The translations under genes and the position numbers were made by a program. The notes beneath the pieces were generated by a model that was given only the letters and a program-made list of their open reading frames with translations, was not told the DNA's origin and did not search any database. 64,000 bases of DNA from Actinospineispora acaciae DSM 45401 (GTDB taxonomy: Bacteria > Actinomycetota > Actinomycetes > Mycobacteriales > Pseudonocardiaceae). Position 1 is the stretch's first letter. Each line of letters starts with the position of its first letter. The stretch spans positions 310,001 to 374,000 of the forward strand of contig NZ_JIAI01000004.1 of NCBI RefSeq assembly GCF_000620785.1. The letters run 5' to 3'. Shown here piece after piece: positions 1 through 7,096 of this stretch.

Positions 1-2
1 AC

Positions 3-602
3 GAGGCGATCTCGTATTACCGCCACACACTTGAGCTCGCGCGCGTCAGCGCCGACCGGTTAGGCGAGGGCGGCGCCCTGCACCTCCTCGGAATGACCCT
101 GAACAAGCTCCACCGGCTCGATGAGGCCGCCGACCACTGCGAGCGGGCACTCACGGTCTTTCAACAGATCGGCAACCAGCGTGGCGAGAGCCACACGCTG
201 ATCGAGCTGGGCGACATCCTCAGACAACAGCAGCGATTCGAGGAGGCCCTGCACCGCCTGCGGCAAGCGCTGGTCGCCGCCCAGCGAACCAGCAATCAGT
301 TGGCGGAGGCCCTGTCTCGACGTGGATTGGGCTCGGTCTATTCAGATGCTGGCCAGTTCGACAACGCGGTCGAACAGTTCCGCGGATCCATCGCGATCAG
401 TCGAGATCGCGATGACCACTTCAACACCGCCCGAACCCTCCAAGACCTGGGCGACGCGCTCAGCGACGCCGGCCGTGTCGACGAGGCGCACGAGTCCTGG
501 CGGGAGGCGCTCGCGATCTTTGAGGTGGTCAACGCCCCCCAGGCCACCGAGCTCCGCGCTCGCCTGGGCTCACCACCACCTGGAGGTTCTCGGTCCCGGT
601 GA
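3..602 (+). CDS. TPR-repeat protein, C-terminal part
   Basis: The reading frame is open from the window edge, so the gene begins upstream; about 199 residues are visible. They form consecutive tetratricopeptide-like helical pairs with the spacing A..Y...L..A...G (for example DEAADHCERALTVFQ, EEALHRLRQAL, DNAVEQFRGSIAIS and DEAHESWREALAIFE). This looks like the C-terminal TPR array of a SARP/AfsR or NB-ARC type regulator, a very common arrangement in actinomycetes, but the DNA-binding or ATPase part lies outside the window, so this is inference. The stop codon lies inside a strong hairpin shared with the convergent oxidoreductase gene. Confidence 0.8.
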   Translation, partial: EAISYYRHTLELARVSADRLGEGGALHLLGMTLNKLHRLDEAADHCERALTVFQQIGNQRGESHTLIELGDILRQQQRFEEALHRLRQALVAAQRTSNQLAEALSRRGLGSVYSDAGQFDNAVEQFRGSIAISRDRDDHFNTARTLQDLGDALSDAGRVDEAHESWREALAIFEVVNAPQATELRARLGSPPPGGSRSR

Positions 603-622
603 CCGAGAACGCCGAGAACCTC
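583..622. terminator. Hairpin between convergent genes, with two alternative pairings
   Basis: GAGGTTCTCGG (583-593) pairs perfectly with CCGAGAACCTC (612-622). The inner GTTCTCGGT (586-594) can instead pair with ACCGAGAAC (602-610) around a 7-nt loop, because CCGAGAAC occurs twice on the right side. It contains the TPR gene stop and lies just before the stop of the convergent gene at 627, so a bidirectional terminator is likely. There is no T-run. Confidence 0.6.
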
Positions 623-626
623 TAGG

Positions 627-1538
627 TCATCGCGGCTGGCCCGTAGCCAGGTCGATCACCCGCTCGGCGAGCAGGTCGAACGCCGCGATGTCGTCGCCGT
701 GCGCGGTGTCCAGGGCCTCGCGGCGGTAGGTGTCGAACACGACGGCGTCGACGCCGAGCTCGGCCAGCTCGTGCACATCCGCCCGGATCTGGTCGAGCGA
801 GCCGGTGCCGGCCGGGCGGTCGTCCCCGGGGACCGGCTCGGGCAGGATGCGCAGCCACAGCCGGGGCGCGTCAACCGGGGCCGGGCGGCCGACCTCCTCG
901 GCGAGCCGGCGCAGCTCCCGCTGGCCGCGCCGCACCTCGGCGACCGTGGGGTGCAGCGGGTGCCAGGCCTCGCCGAACCTGGCCACCCGGCGCAGCGCCC
1001 TCGGGCTCGCACCGCCGACCCACATCGGGATGTGCGGCTCTCGGCGCGGCATGGGCGCGGTACGGACGTTGCGCAGCCGCACGAACTCGCCGTCGTACGA
1101 CACCAGCTCGGACGTCCAGGCCGCCCTGATCACCTCCAGGTACTCGTCGGTGATCGCGCCCCGGCGGGAGTGGTCGCTTCCGAGCGCGGCGAACTCCTCG
1201 CGCGCCCAGCCGATCCCGACCCCGAGCACCAGCCGTCCGCCGCTGAGCTGGTCCAGGCTGGCCGCCATCCGGGCGGTCAGCAGCGGATGGCGGTACGGCG
1301 CGATCAGCACGGTGGTGCCCAGCTCCACGGTGCTGGTCGTGCCGGCCAGGTAGCTCAGGGTCACGAACGGGTCGTAGAACGGCGCCGGATAGGCCGCCGC
1401 CACATCCTCGGTGAGCACCACGTGGTCGGAGATCATCAGCAGGTCGAACCCGACCTCCTCGACGTAGCGGCCGCGTTCGGCCAGCGAGTCGGGGGTGGCC
1501 CCCGGGCCGTTGTTGATCAGGTTGATGCCGAACCTCAC
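627..1538 (-). CDS. LLM-class F420-dependent oxidoreductase
   Basis: 303 residues, the usual size for the luciferase-like monooxygenase family, which uses reduced F420 (or FMN) for hydride transfer in a TIM-barrel enzyme. The N-terminus MRFGINL, the segment around residue 100 (GGRLVLGVGIGW, then EEF) and the later PMWVGG strand are hallmarks of the actinobacterial F420 subgroup. The substrate cannot be read from the sequence. It starts 15 nt after the stop of the PLP enzyme on the same strand and is probably co-transcribed with it, under the divergent HxlR regulator. Confidence 0.88.
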   Translation of the reverse strand: MRFGINLINNGPGATPDSLAERGRYVEEVGFDLLMISDHVVLTEDVAAAYPAPFYDPFVTLSYLAGTTSTVELGTTVLIAPYRHPLLTARMAASLDQLSGGRLVLGVGIGWAREEFAALGSDHSRRGAITDEYLEVIRAAWTSELVSYDGEFVRLRNVRTAPMPRREPHIPMWVGGASPRALRRVARFGEAWHPLHPTVAEVRRGQRELRRLAEEVGRPAPVDAPRLWLRILPEPVPGDDRPAGTGSLDQIRADVHELAELGVDAVVFDTYRREALDTAHGDDIAAFDLLAERVIDLATGQPR

Positions 1539-1553
1539 GGCGCTCCCTCTCGG

Positions 1554-2501
1554 TCAGGTGGACGGACAACCACAGTCGTACACGCCGCTGCCGAGGTACT
1601 TCAGCCCGGAGTCGACCAGCAGGGTGGCCACCGTCGCGTCCGGGCCGAGCCGCCGACCGACGCGGATGGCGCCGAGCACGTTCAGCCCGGAGGAGGTCCC
1701 GGTGAACAGCCCCTCCTCGCGGGCCAGGCGCCGGGCCATGGCTTCGGCCTCGGCGGTCGAGGCGGTGACGATGTCGTCGACCAGCTCGGGTTGCCACATC
1801 GGCGGGAGGTAGCCGATGCCGATGCCCTCGATGCGGTGGGCACCCTTCGGGCCGCCGCCGAGCACCGCGGACTCGGCCGGCTCCGCCGCGACGATCCGCA
1901 CCCTCGGATCGTGCCGGCGCAGCACGGCGGCGACCCCGCGCAGCGACGCCGAGGTGCCGACGGCCTGCACGAACGCGTCCACCTCGGCGCCGCTCTGGCG
2001 CCAGATCTCCTCGCCCATCGGGTGGTAGCCGGCGATGCTGTCGGTGTTGGTCAGCTGGTCGGTCCAGTAGGCGCCCGGTTCCCGGCCGATCTGCCTGGCG
2101 GTCTCGATCATCCGCTCGATCAGCTCGCGGGTGATCAGCCCGCCCGGGCTGGGCAGGACCGTCAACCGCGCGCCGAAGGCGGCCATCTGGGCCAGCTTGT
2201 CCCGGCTGAACGCATCGGAGGTCACGATCCGCAGCCGGTATCCGCGCGCCGCCGCGACCAGCGCCAGCGAGGCTCCGGTGCTGCCCCCGGTGTACTCCAC
2301 GATGGTGCCGCCTCGGCGCAGCCGGCCGTCGGCCTCGGCGCGCGCGACCATGGCCAGCGCCATCCGGTCCTTCATGCTCCCGGTGGGGTTCGCGCCCTCC
2401 AGCTTCACCACTATCCGCGCGCAGCCGGGCGGCACCACGCTGCGCAGGCGCACCAGCGGGGTGTCTCCGATCGCGTCCAGCACGCTCGTTCCGAGATCCA
2501 T
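1554..2501 (-). CDS. Cysteine synthase-family PLP enzyme
   Basis: 315 residues from the ATG at 2501; an upstream in-frame start would run into the regulator promoter. Fold-type II PLP enzyme related to O-acetylserine sulfhydrylase and cystathionine beta-synthase: IGDTPLVRL at the N-terminus, the PLP lysine in GSMKDRMA (about residue 44), the substrate loop TGGSTG (71-76) and the late glycine-rich GTSSGLN phosphate loop. A C-terminal CGCP motif is present. It heads a two-gene operon with the F420 oxidoreductase. Whether it makes cysteine or a special amino acid is unknown; the pairing with an oxidoreductase suggests a specialised role. Confidence 0.85.
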   Translation of the reverse strand: MDLGTSVLDAIGDTPLVRLRSVVPPGCARIVVKLEGANPTGSMKDRMALAMVARAEADGRLRRGGTIVEYTGGSTGASLALVAAARGYRLRIVTSDAFSRDKLAQMAAFGARLTVLPSPGGLITRELIERMIETARQIGREPGAYWTDQLTNTDSIAGYHPMGEEIWRQSGAEVDAFVQAVGTSASLRGVAAVLRRHDPRVRIVAAEPAESAVLGGGPKGAHRIEGIGIGYLPPMWQPELVDDIVTASTAEAEAMARRLAREEGLFTGTSSGLNVLGAIRVGRRLGPDATVATLLVDSGLKYLGSGVYDCGCPST

Positions 2502-2536
2502 GCTCCGACCCTCGGGCCGCACGGCGGGGCGTTCCA

Positions 2537-2551
2537 GTTCAACTCTTGAAC
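2537..2551. promoter_or_regulatory. Palindrome in divergent promoter (candidate HxlR operator)
   Basis: GTTCAA-CTC-TTGAAC is a perfect 6+3+6 inverted repeat midway between the divergent starts at 2501 and 2567. It is the best operator candidate for the adjacent HxlR-type regulator. A -10-like GATAGC follows about ten bases before the GTG start, so the regulator mRNA may be leaderless. Confidence 0.5.
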
Positions 2552-2566
2552 CGATAGCCTCGCGGC

Positions 2567-3244
2567 GTGGCCGGGTACGGGCAGTTCTGCGCGGTGGCAC
2601 GGGCGTTGGACGTGCTCGGCGAGCGGTGGTCCCTGCTGGTCGTCCGGGAGTTGCTGCTCGGCGCGTCGACGTTCACCGACATCCGCCGTGGCCTGCCCCG
2701 CATCCCCCGCGCGACGCTGGCGTCGCGGCTACGCGGCCTGCGCCACGCCGGGGTCGTCGAGCCCACCGACGGCGGCTACCGCCTCACCGAGTCCGGTGCC
2801 GCGCTGGCCCCGGTGATCCGGGAGCTCGCGCGGTGGGCCGGCGCCAACGACCGCGCCGCGCTCACCGAGGACGACCTCGACACCGTCGCGCTCACCTGGG
2901 ACATGCGCCGGCGCGTGGACCCGGCGGCGCTGCCCGCCCGGACGGTCGTGCTCGCCGTCGAGTTCACCGACCGGGCCGCGACGGACCGGCACTTCTGGCT
3001 GCACCTGTCGCGCACCGAGGTGAACCTGTGCCGCGAGGACACCGGAGCCCCGGTCGACGTGTGGTTCGCCGCGCCCACCCTGGCCGTCACCGAATGGTGG
3101 CTCGGGCGGCTGTCCTGGGCGCGGCTGGTCCGGCGGCCGGACGTCCGGATCCACGGCGACGCGGCTCTCATCGGCCGGATGCGCCACTGGTTCCTGCGCT
3201 ACGTGTTCACCCCCGAGGCCCTGGAACGGGCACCTCGCCGGTAA
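2567..3244 (+). CDS. HxlR-family regulator with C-terminal SCP2-like domain
   Basis: 225 residues from a GTG. Residues about 5-95 are an HxlR winged helix: the DVLGERWSLLVVRELL helix, the recognition region FTDIRRGLPRI followed by LASRLRGLRHAGVV, and the wing YRLTESG. The remaining roughly 120 residues resemble the sterol-carrier-like ligand domain fused to HxlR domains in actinobacteria. It is divergent from the PLP enzyme/F420 oxidoreductase pair, which it probably controls through the palindrome at 2537-2551. The ligand is unknown. Confidence 0.85.
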   Translation: MAGYGQFCAVARALDVLGERWSLLVVRELLLGASTFTDIRRGLPRIPRATLASRLRGLRHAGVVEPTDGGYRLTESGAALAPVIRELARWAGANDRAALTEDDLDTVALTWDMRRRVDPAALPARTVVLAVEFTDRAATDRHFWLHLSRTEVNLCREDTGAPVDVWFAAPTLAVTEWWLGRLSWARLVRRPDVRIHGDAALIGRMRHWFLRYVFTPEALERAPRR

Positions 3245-3256
3245 CCGGCTCGACAC

Positions 3257-3274
3257 TACTTCAGTACTGAAGTA
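3257..3274. promoter_or_regulatory. 18-bp perfect palindrome, MarR operator copy 1
   Basis: TACTTCAGTACTGAAGTA is perfectly palindromic. Its core CTTCAGTACTGAAG recurs at 3291-3304. It lies upstream of the MarR gene at 3313. Confidence 0.7.
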
Positions 3275-3290
3275 ATCTGTCGTCGATTTA

Positions 3291-3304
3291 CTTCAGTACT
3301 GAAG
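3291..3304. promoter_or_regulatory. 14-bp palindrome, MarR operator copy 2
   Basis: CTTCAGTACTGAAG, identical to the core of the palindrome at 3257-3274. The centres are 32 bp apart, close to three helical turns, so two dimers would sit on the same face of the DNA. It ends 8 nt before the MarR start codon. Confidence 0.7.
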
Positions 3305-3312
3305 GACTTTGG

Positions 3313-3783
3313 ATGATCGAGATCGAGTGGCTCACCGAGGACGAGCAGCGGGTGTACCGAGCGTTCTCCGCGATGAGCAGGGAGCTGTTCAACCACTTCG
3401 ACTGCGACCTGAAGGCCGACGTGGGCATCCCGCGCACCTACTACGAGCTGCTGTTCGTGCTCGGCTCGGCACCGGAGGGCGGCATGCGGCTCACCGAGCT
3501 CGCCCACGCGACCAGGTCGAACCCGAGTCGGATCACCTATGCGGTGGCCCGCCTGGAGCGCGACGGGCTGCTGCGGCGCACCGCCAGCGCCACCGACGGG
3601 CGCGCCTGGCACGCCGAGCTGACCGAGGCCGGCGCCGCGACGCTCCAGGCGGCCGCCCGCCGGCACGCGCGCAGCGTGCGCGAGTACCTGCTGGACGAGC
3701 TGGGCGAGCGCCAGCGCGAGGAGCTGCGCCGCATCAGCACCAAGGTCCTGGCCCGTATCGAGCGGATCGAGCGGATCGACTAG
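3313..3783 (+). CDS. MarR-family transcriptional regulator
   Basis: 156 residues, typical for MarR. The central winged helix is visible: MRLTELAHATRSNPSRITYAVARLERDGLLRR, followed by the wing GRAWHAELTEAG, flanked by dimerisation helices. It is followed 12 nt later by a DHA2-type MFS transporter in the same direction, the usual drug-responsive regulator/efflux layout. Two identical-core palindromes in its own promoter imply autoregulation. The inducer is unknown. Confidence 0.9.
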   Translation: MIEIEWLTEDEQRVYRAFSAMSRELFNHFDCDLKADVGIPRTYYELLFVLGSAPEGGMRLTELAHATRSNPSRITYAVARLERDGLLRRTASATDGRAWHAELTEAGAATLQAAARRHARSVREYLLDELGERQREELRRISTKVLARIERIERID

Positions 3784-3795
3784 CGGAGGTTCGAC

Positions 3796-5166
3796 GTGGA
3801 CGACACCGAACGCGGGGCGGACGCCCCGCCGCGCGCGGCCAGGCTGAGCTACCTCGGCGTGCTGATGGGCGTGTTCGTCATCGTGCTGGACACCACGGTG
3901 GTGAACGTGGCGATCCCGGGCATCCAGCGCGACCTGGGCACGACGGTCACCGCGATGGCCTGGGTGGTCAACGGCTACAACCTGATGTTCGCCGCGCTGC
4001 TGCTCACCACCGGCGCGCTGGCCGACCGCCTCGGCGGGCGCCGGGTGTTCGGCATCGGCCTGGTCGGGTTCGCGGTCGCCTCGCTGGCCTGCGGGCTGGC
4101 GCCGTCGCTGCCGGTGCTGGTGGCCGCCCGCGTCGCGCAGGGGGTCACGGCGGCGTTGATGTTGCCGACCGCGCTGTCGCTGGCCCGCCACCTGCACGCC
4201 GAACCGACCGCCCGGGCCCGCGCGCTGGGCCACTGGGCGGCGGTGGCCGGTGCCGCCACCGTGCTCGGCCCGCTGGTCGGCGGCGGCCTGGTGGACACGC
4301 TCGGCTGGCGCGTGATCTTCTTCCTGAACGTGCCGGTGGCCGTGCTGGCGTGGGCGCTGCTGGCGCGCGCGGGCGCCGAGACGCCGGTGCGCGGTGGGCG
4401 GTTCGACGTGCCCGGGCAGGCCCTCGGCATCGTCACGCTCGCCGCGCTGGCGATCGCGCTGACCGAGGCCGGCCACCGGGGCTGGCTCGCGCCGGTGGTG
4501 GTCGGCACGCTGCTCGCCGCCGCGCTGGCGGCCGCCGCGTTCGTCCGGGTGGAACGCCGGGCGCGTGCCCCGATGCTGCCGCCGGAGCTGCTCGGCCGGG
4601 GCCGGTTCGCCGCCGTCTCGATCGTGGGCCTGATCCTGAGCGTCGGCGTCTACGGTCAGCTGTTCGTACTGTCCCTGTACTTCCAGCAGCAGCGCGGCGA
4701 GGGCGCCTGGCAGACCGGCATGGCGCTGCTGCCGTTCGCCGCGGTGACGGTGGTGGGCCCGCTGCTGGCCGGGCGGCTCATCGGACGCGGCCTGACCCGC
4801 GCCACGCTGGTCGCCGGGCAGCTCGCCGGGCTCGCGGGCAGCGCGGTGCTGGCAGTGGCCCGGCCGGACACCCCGTACTGGGCGCTCGCGGTCGGGCTGG
4901 TGCTGCTCGGACTGTGCCAGTCCGCGTCACAGCCCACCGTGGCCGCCGCCGCGCTCCGGGCGGCCCCCGCCGCCCACACCGGCGTCGCGTCCGGCGTGCT
5001 GACCTCGGCCAGGCAGGTCGGCTCCGTGCTCGGCGTGGCCCTGCTCGGCGGCCTGGTCAGCGCGCAGGCGGAGTTCATGCCCAGGATGCACCTCGCGCTG
5101 CTCATCGTGGCGGGACTGTTCGCCGCGGGCGCCGCGCTGGCCGCCACCCTGCCCACGGGTCGTTAG
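3796..5166 (+). CDS. MFS transporter, DHA2 (EmrB/QacA-like) family
   Basis: 456 residues from a GTG preceded by GGAGGT 5 nt upstream. Proton-driven exporter in the cytoplasmic membrane. The first helix has the drug-antiporter motif LDTTVVNVAIPGI, the loop between helices 2 and 3 has the basic motif ADRLGGRR, and a motif-C-like GPLVGGGLV precedes helix 6. Long hydrophobic helices continue to the end. It is co-transcribed with the MarR regulator, which suggests efflux of a toxic compound that the regulator senses. Confidence 0.88.
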   Translation: MDDTERGADAPPRAARLSYLGVLMGVFVIVLDTTVVNVAIPGIQRDLGTTVTAMAWVVNGYNLMFAALLLTTGALADRLGGRRVFGIGLVGFAVASLACGLAPSLPVLVAARVAQGVTAALMLPTALSLARHLHAEPTARARALGHWAAVAGAATVLGPLVGGGLVDTLGWRVIFFLNVPVAVLAWALLARAGAETPVRGGRFDVPGQALGIVTLAALAIALTEAGHRGWLAPVVVGTLLAAALAAAAFVRVERRARAPMLPPELLGRGRFAAVSIVGLILSVGVYGQLFVLSLYFQQQRGEGAWQTGMALLPFAAVTVVGPLLAGRLIGRGLTRATLVAGQLAGLAGSAVLAVARPDTPYWALAVGLVLLGLCQSASQPTVAAAALRAAPAAHTGVASGVLTSARQVGSVLGVALLGGLVSAQAEFMPRMHLALLIVAGLFAAGAALAATLPTGR

Positions 5167-5195
5167 CGTTACCTCGCGGGTAATCGACGGCGACC

Positions 5196-5720
5196 GTGGC
5201 GGCCGGTCAGGGTGGGGCGGTGACACGCAGCGACGAGGCCGCCGGGCCGGACATGTGGCGGGCCATGCTTGCCCTGTCGGCCGAGCTCTCCGGCGTGGAG
5301 ATGATCCGGGCGCTGGTCGAAGGGCGCGTGCCGCACGGTGAGCACCACCGGCTGCTCGGCCTGCGCTACCGGGAGGCGGACCCCGGCCGGGTGGCCGTCG
5401 ACTGGACGCCGCCGGCCGCGCTGGTCAACTTCGCCGGGAGCGGGGTGCACGGTGGATACATCGCGATGGCGTTCGACGACGTCTGCGGCTCGGCGTGCGC
5501 CAGCGCGGGCGAGCGGGCGTTCCCGGTGATCACGCTCAACCTGGACATCGACTTCCTGCGGCCGGTGCGGCCCGGCCGGCCGTACCGGCTGGACGCCGAG
5601 CTGGTGCACGGCGGCCGGCAACGCATGATCGTCAACGCCCGGGTCCTGGAACCGACCGACACGCTGGCCGCCCAGGCCACCGCGAGCATGATCGTCAATG
5701 CCCGTTCGTCTGATCGTTGA
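5196..5720 (+). CDS. PaaI-type hotdog thioesterase
   Basis: 174 residues from GTG 5196; an internal GTG at 5220 would give 166 and is equally plausible. Acyl-CoA thioesterase of the PaaI/4HBT superfamily. The catalytic strand-helix reads VNFAGSGVHGGYIAMAFDD, with the conserved asparagine, HGG and aspartate, followed by the hotdog strands TLNLDIDFLRPV and RMIVNARVLE. It likely hydrolyses an aryl- or short-chain acyl-CoA. The stop codon overlaps a candidate operator for the GntR gene downstream. Confidence 0.82.
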   Translation: MAAGQGGAVTRSDEAAGPDMWRAMLALSAELSGVEMIRALVEGRVPHGEHHRLLGLRYREADPGRVAVDWTPPAALVNFAGSGVHGGYIAMAFDDVCGSACASAGERAFPVITLNLDIDFLRPVRPGRPYRLDAELVHGGRQRMIVNARVLEPTDTLAAQATASMIVNARSSDR

Positions 5721-5724
5721 ACAA
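5714..5724. promoter_or_regulatory. FadR-type operator half-site pair
   Basis: TCGTTGAACAA matches TNGTNNNACNA, the established consensus for FadR-subfamily GntR regulators. It overlaps the thioesterase stop and lies 65 nt before the FadR-type gene at 5789, suggesting autoregulation. Confidence 0.5.
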
Positions 5725-5788
5725 TTCTGTTAGACTCCGAATCACTCACGTTGAGTGAAATGGGTCCCACGTATCCGCGGGGGCGGCC

Positions 5789-6481
5789 ATGGGGTCGTAC
5801 GGGCTGTTGGCCTACCGGGCGCTGCCCGGCCGTACCAGCACGTCCGAGCGGGTGGCGCGCATCCTGCGGTCGCGGATCAGCGCCGGCGACTTCCCGCCGG
5901 GCACCCGGCTCGCCGAGGAAGAGATCATCGTGGCGCTGGGCGTCACCCGCGCCACGCTGCGGGAGGCGTTCCGGCTGCTCACCTACGAGCGGCTGCTGGT
6001 GCACCGGCCGAACGGGGGCATGTTCGTCCGCGTGCTGGGCGTGGCCGACGTGGTCGACCTGTACCGGCTGCGCAGGCTGGTGGAGTGCGCGACGGTGCGC
6101 GACGTCGAGGGCGCGCCACCCGACCTGACCCGGCTCGCCGACGCGGTGGAACGCGGACGGGCCGCGATCGACGCCCGGGACTGGCGCGGCCTGGCCACCG
6201 CGGACATCGTGTTCCACGAGGCCGTCGCCGAGCTGTCCGGCAGCGTGCGGGTCCGCGAGCTGATGCAGGCCGTGCTGGCCGAGCTCCGCCTGGTCTTCTC
6301 GGTGATGGAGAACCCCCGCCGGTTCCACGAGCCGTACCTGAACCGCAACCGCGAGATCCTGGCCGCCCTGCAGCGGGGCAGCGGCGCGCACGCAGCGAAG
6401 CTGCTCTCCAGCTACCTCGGCGACGCCGAGCGGCAGCTCGTGGAGGCCTGCGCGCCACGAACGGCCGTGTCGCGCACGTAG
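5789..6481 (+). CDS. GntR-family regulator, FadR/FCD subfamily
   Basis: 230 residues. N-terminal winged helix (residues about 17-85: TSERVARILRSRIS, LAEEEIIVALGVTRATLREAFRLL, then a PNGGMFV wing) and a C-terminal all-helical FCD ligand domain with the usual FHEAVAELSG helix. The FCD family binds small carboxylates via a metal or polar site. The start was chosen at the ATG after a GGGGGCGG stretch. A TNGTNNNACNA site lies upstream at 5714. Target genes may include the thioesterase or the unknown gene at 6541-6915. Confidence 0.87.
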   Translation: MGSYGLLAYRALPGRTSTSERVARILRSRISAGDFPPGTRLAEEEIIVALGVTRATLREAFRLLTYERLLVHRPNGGMFVRVLGVADVVDLYRLRRLVECATVRDVEGAPPDLTRLADAVERGRAAIDARDWRGLATADIVFHEAVAELSGSVRVRELMQAVLAELRLVFSVMENPRRFHEPYLNRNREILAALQRGSGAHAAKLLSSYLGDAERQLVEACAPRTAVSRT

Positions 6482-6540
6482 TTGGGCCGTCGCACACGGC
6501 GCGGGATGCGCGACGGGCCGGTTGCCCGCGCGGCGGCCGG

Positions 6541-6915
6541 TCAGGCCTGGACGACCCAGGAGCCGTCGGCGTCCTCGCGGACCGCCACCACCGGGTGCGA
6601 GGTCTCCGCCCAGCAGGTGCCGACCCGCGTCCAGCTCATCGGCGGGGTGATGTCGTGGTAGAAGTTGACCATCGCGCCGTGCTCCGACCAGCCGGAGCCG
6701 TCGGGGCGGCGCACCGCCCGGCGCAGCTCGGGCTCCTCGCCGTAGCGCACCACCGCGCGCACCGAGGCGCCCGGATCGAGATCCACGTCCGGCCGCCACC
6801 ACGTGGCCCCGGCCGGCGGTTCGGTGCTCAGCCCGCACTCACAGGTGCCCGACGTCCGCGTCGACGTGCTCGGTCCGAGGCTTCGAACCAGCTCCACGGC
6901 AACCCCCGCATCCAC
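6541..6915 (-). CDS. Hypothetical protein, 124 residues
   Basis: Not recognised. The frame is open from a GTG at 6915 to 6541 with codon usage like its neighbours. The product is rich in Trp, Val and acidic residues (WWRPDVDLDPG, VNFYHDITPPMSWTRVG, VAVREDADGSW) with no membrane segment; the C-terminal half looks like a small beta-rich fold. The ribosome-binding site is weak, so the true start could be the GTG a few codons in. It lies convergent to the FadR-type gene (59 nt gap), and a 19-bp palindrome sits upstream. Confidence 0.5.
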   Translation of the reverse strand: MDAGVAVELVRSLGPSTSTRTSGTCECGLSTEPPAGATWWRPDVDLDPGASVRAVVRYGEEPELRRAVRRPDGSGWSEHGAMVNFYHDITPPMSWTRVGTCWAETSHPVVAVREDADGSWVVQA

Positions 6916-6995
6916 AGTCTTATAGATGTACTTAGCAGGTTATGGGCCTGCCGAAGGGAGTGCGATGGCCCGAGGCACCCAAAGCTCCGGACCGT

Positions 6996-7014
6996 GTTGT
7001 ACGTCATGTACAAC
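6996..7014. promoter_or_regulatory. 19-bp palindrome upstream of hypothetical gene
   Basis: GTTGTAC-GTCAT-GTACAAC is a perfect 7+5+7 inverted repeat in the 181-nt gap between the dehydratase stop and the hypothetical gene start. It resembles a GntR- or TetR-type operator. Nothing else was recognised in this gap. Confidence 0.5.
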
Positions 7015-7096
7015 GTGGCAGCTCGGGCCGGCGAGGGCACTGGCGTCGGTGTCCAGTTTCGCGCCACGGAAGTGACGGCGGGCGTCAGCTCACCCC

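Noticed and set aside
699..2549. Long plus-strand ORF (616 codons)
   Set aside because: It is the antisense shadow of two well-supported minus-strand genes; the translation is His/Arg/Gly-rich without any family motif. Many such long shadows occur in this high-GC DNA.
3256..4476. 406-codon minus-strand ORF over the MarR/MFS genes
   Set aside because: Gln/Arg/His-rich low-complexity translation opposite clear regulator and transporter genes.
5167..5185. Short inverted repeat TTACC-N5-GGTAA after the MFS gene
   Set aside because: Only 5-bp arms and no T-run; too weak to call a terminator or operator.
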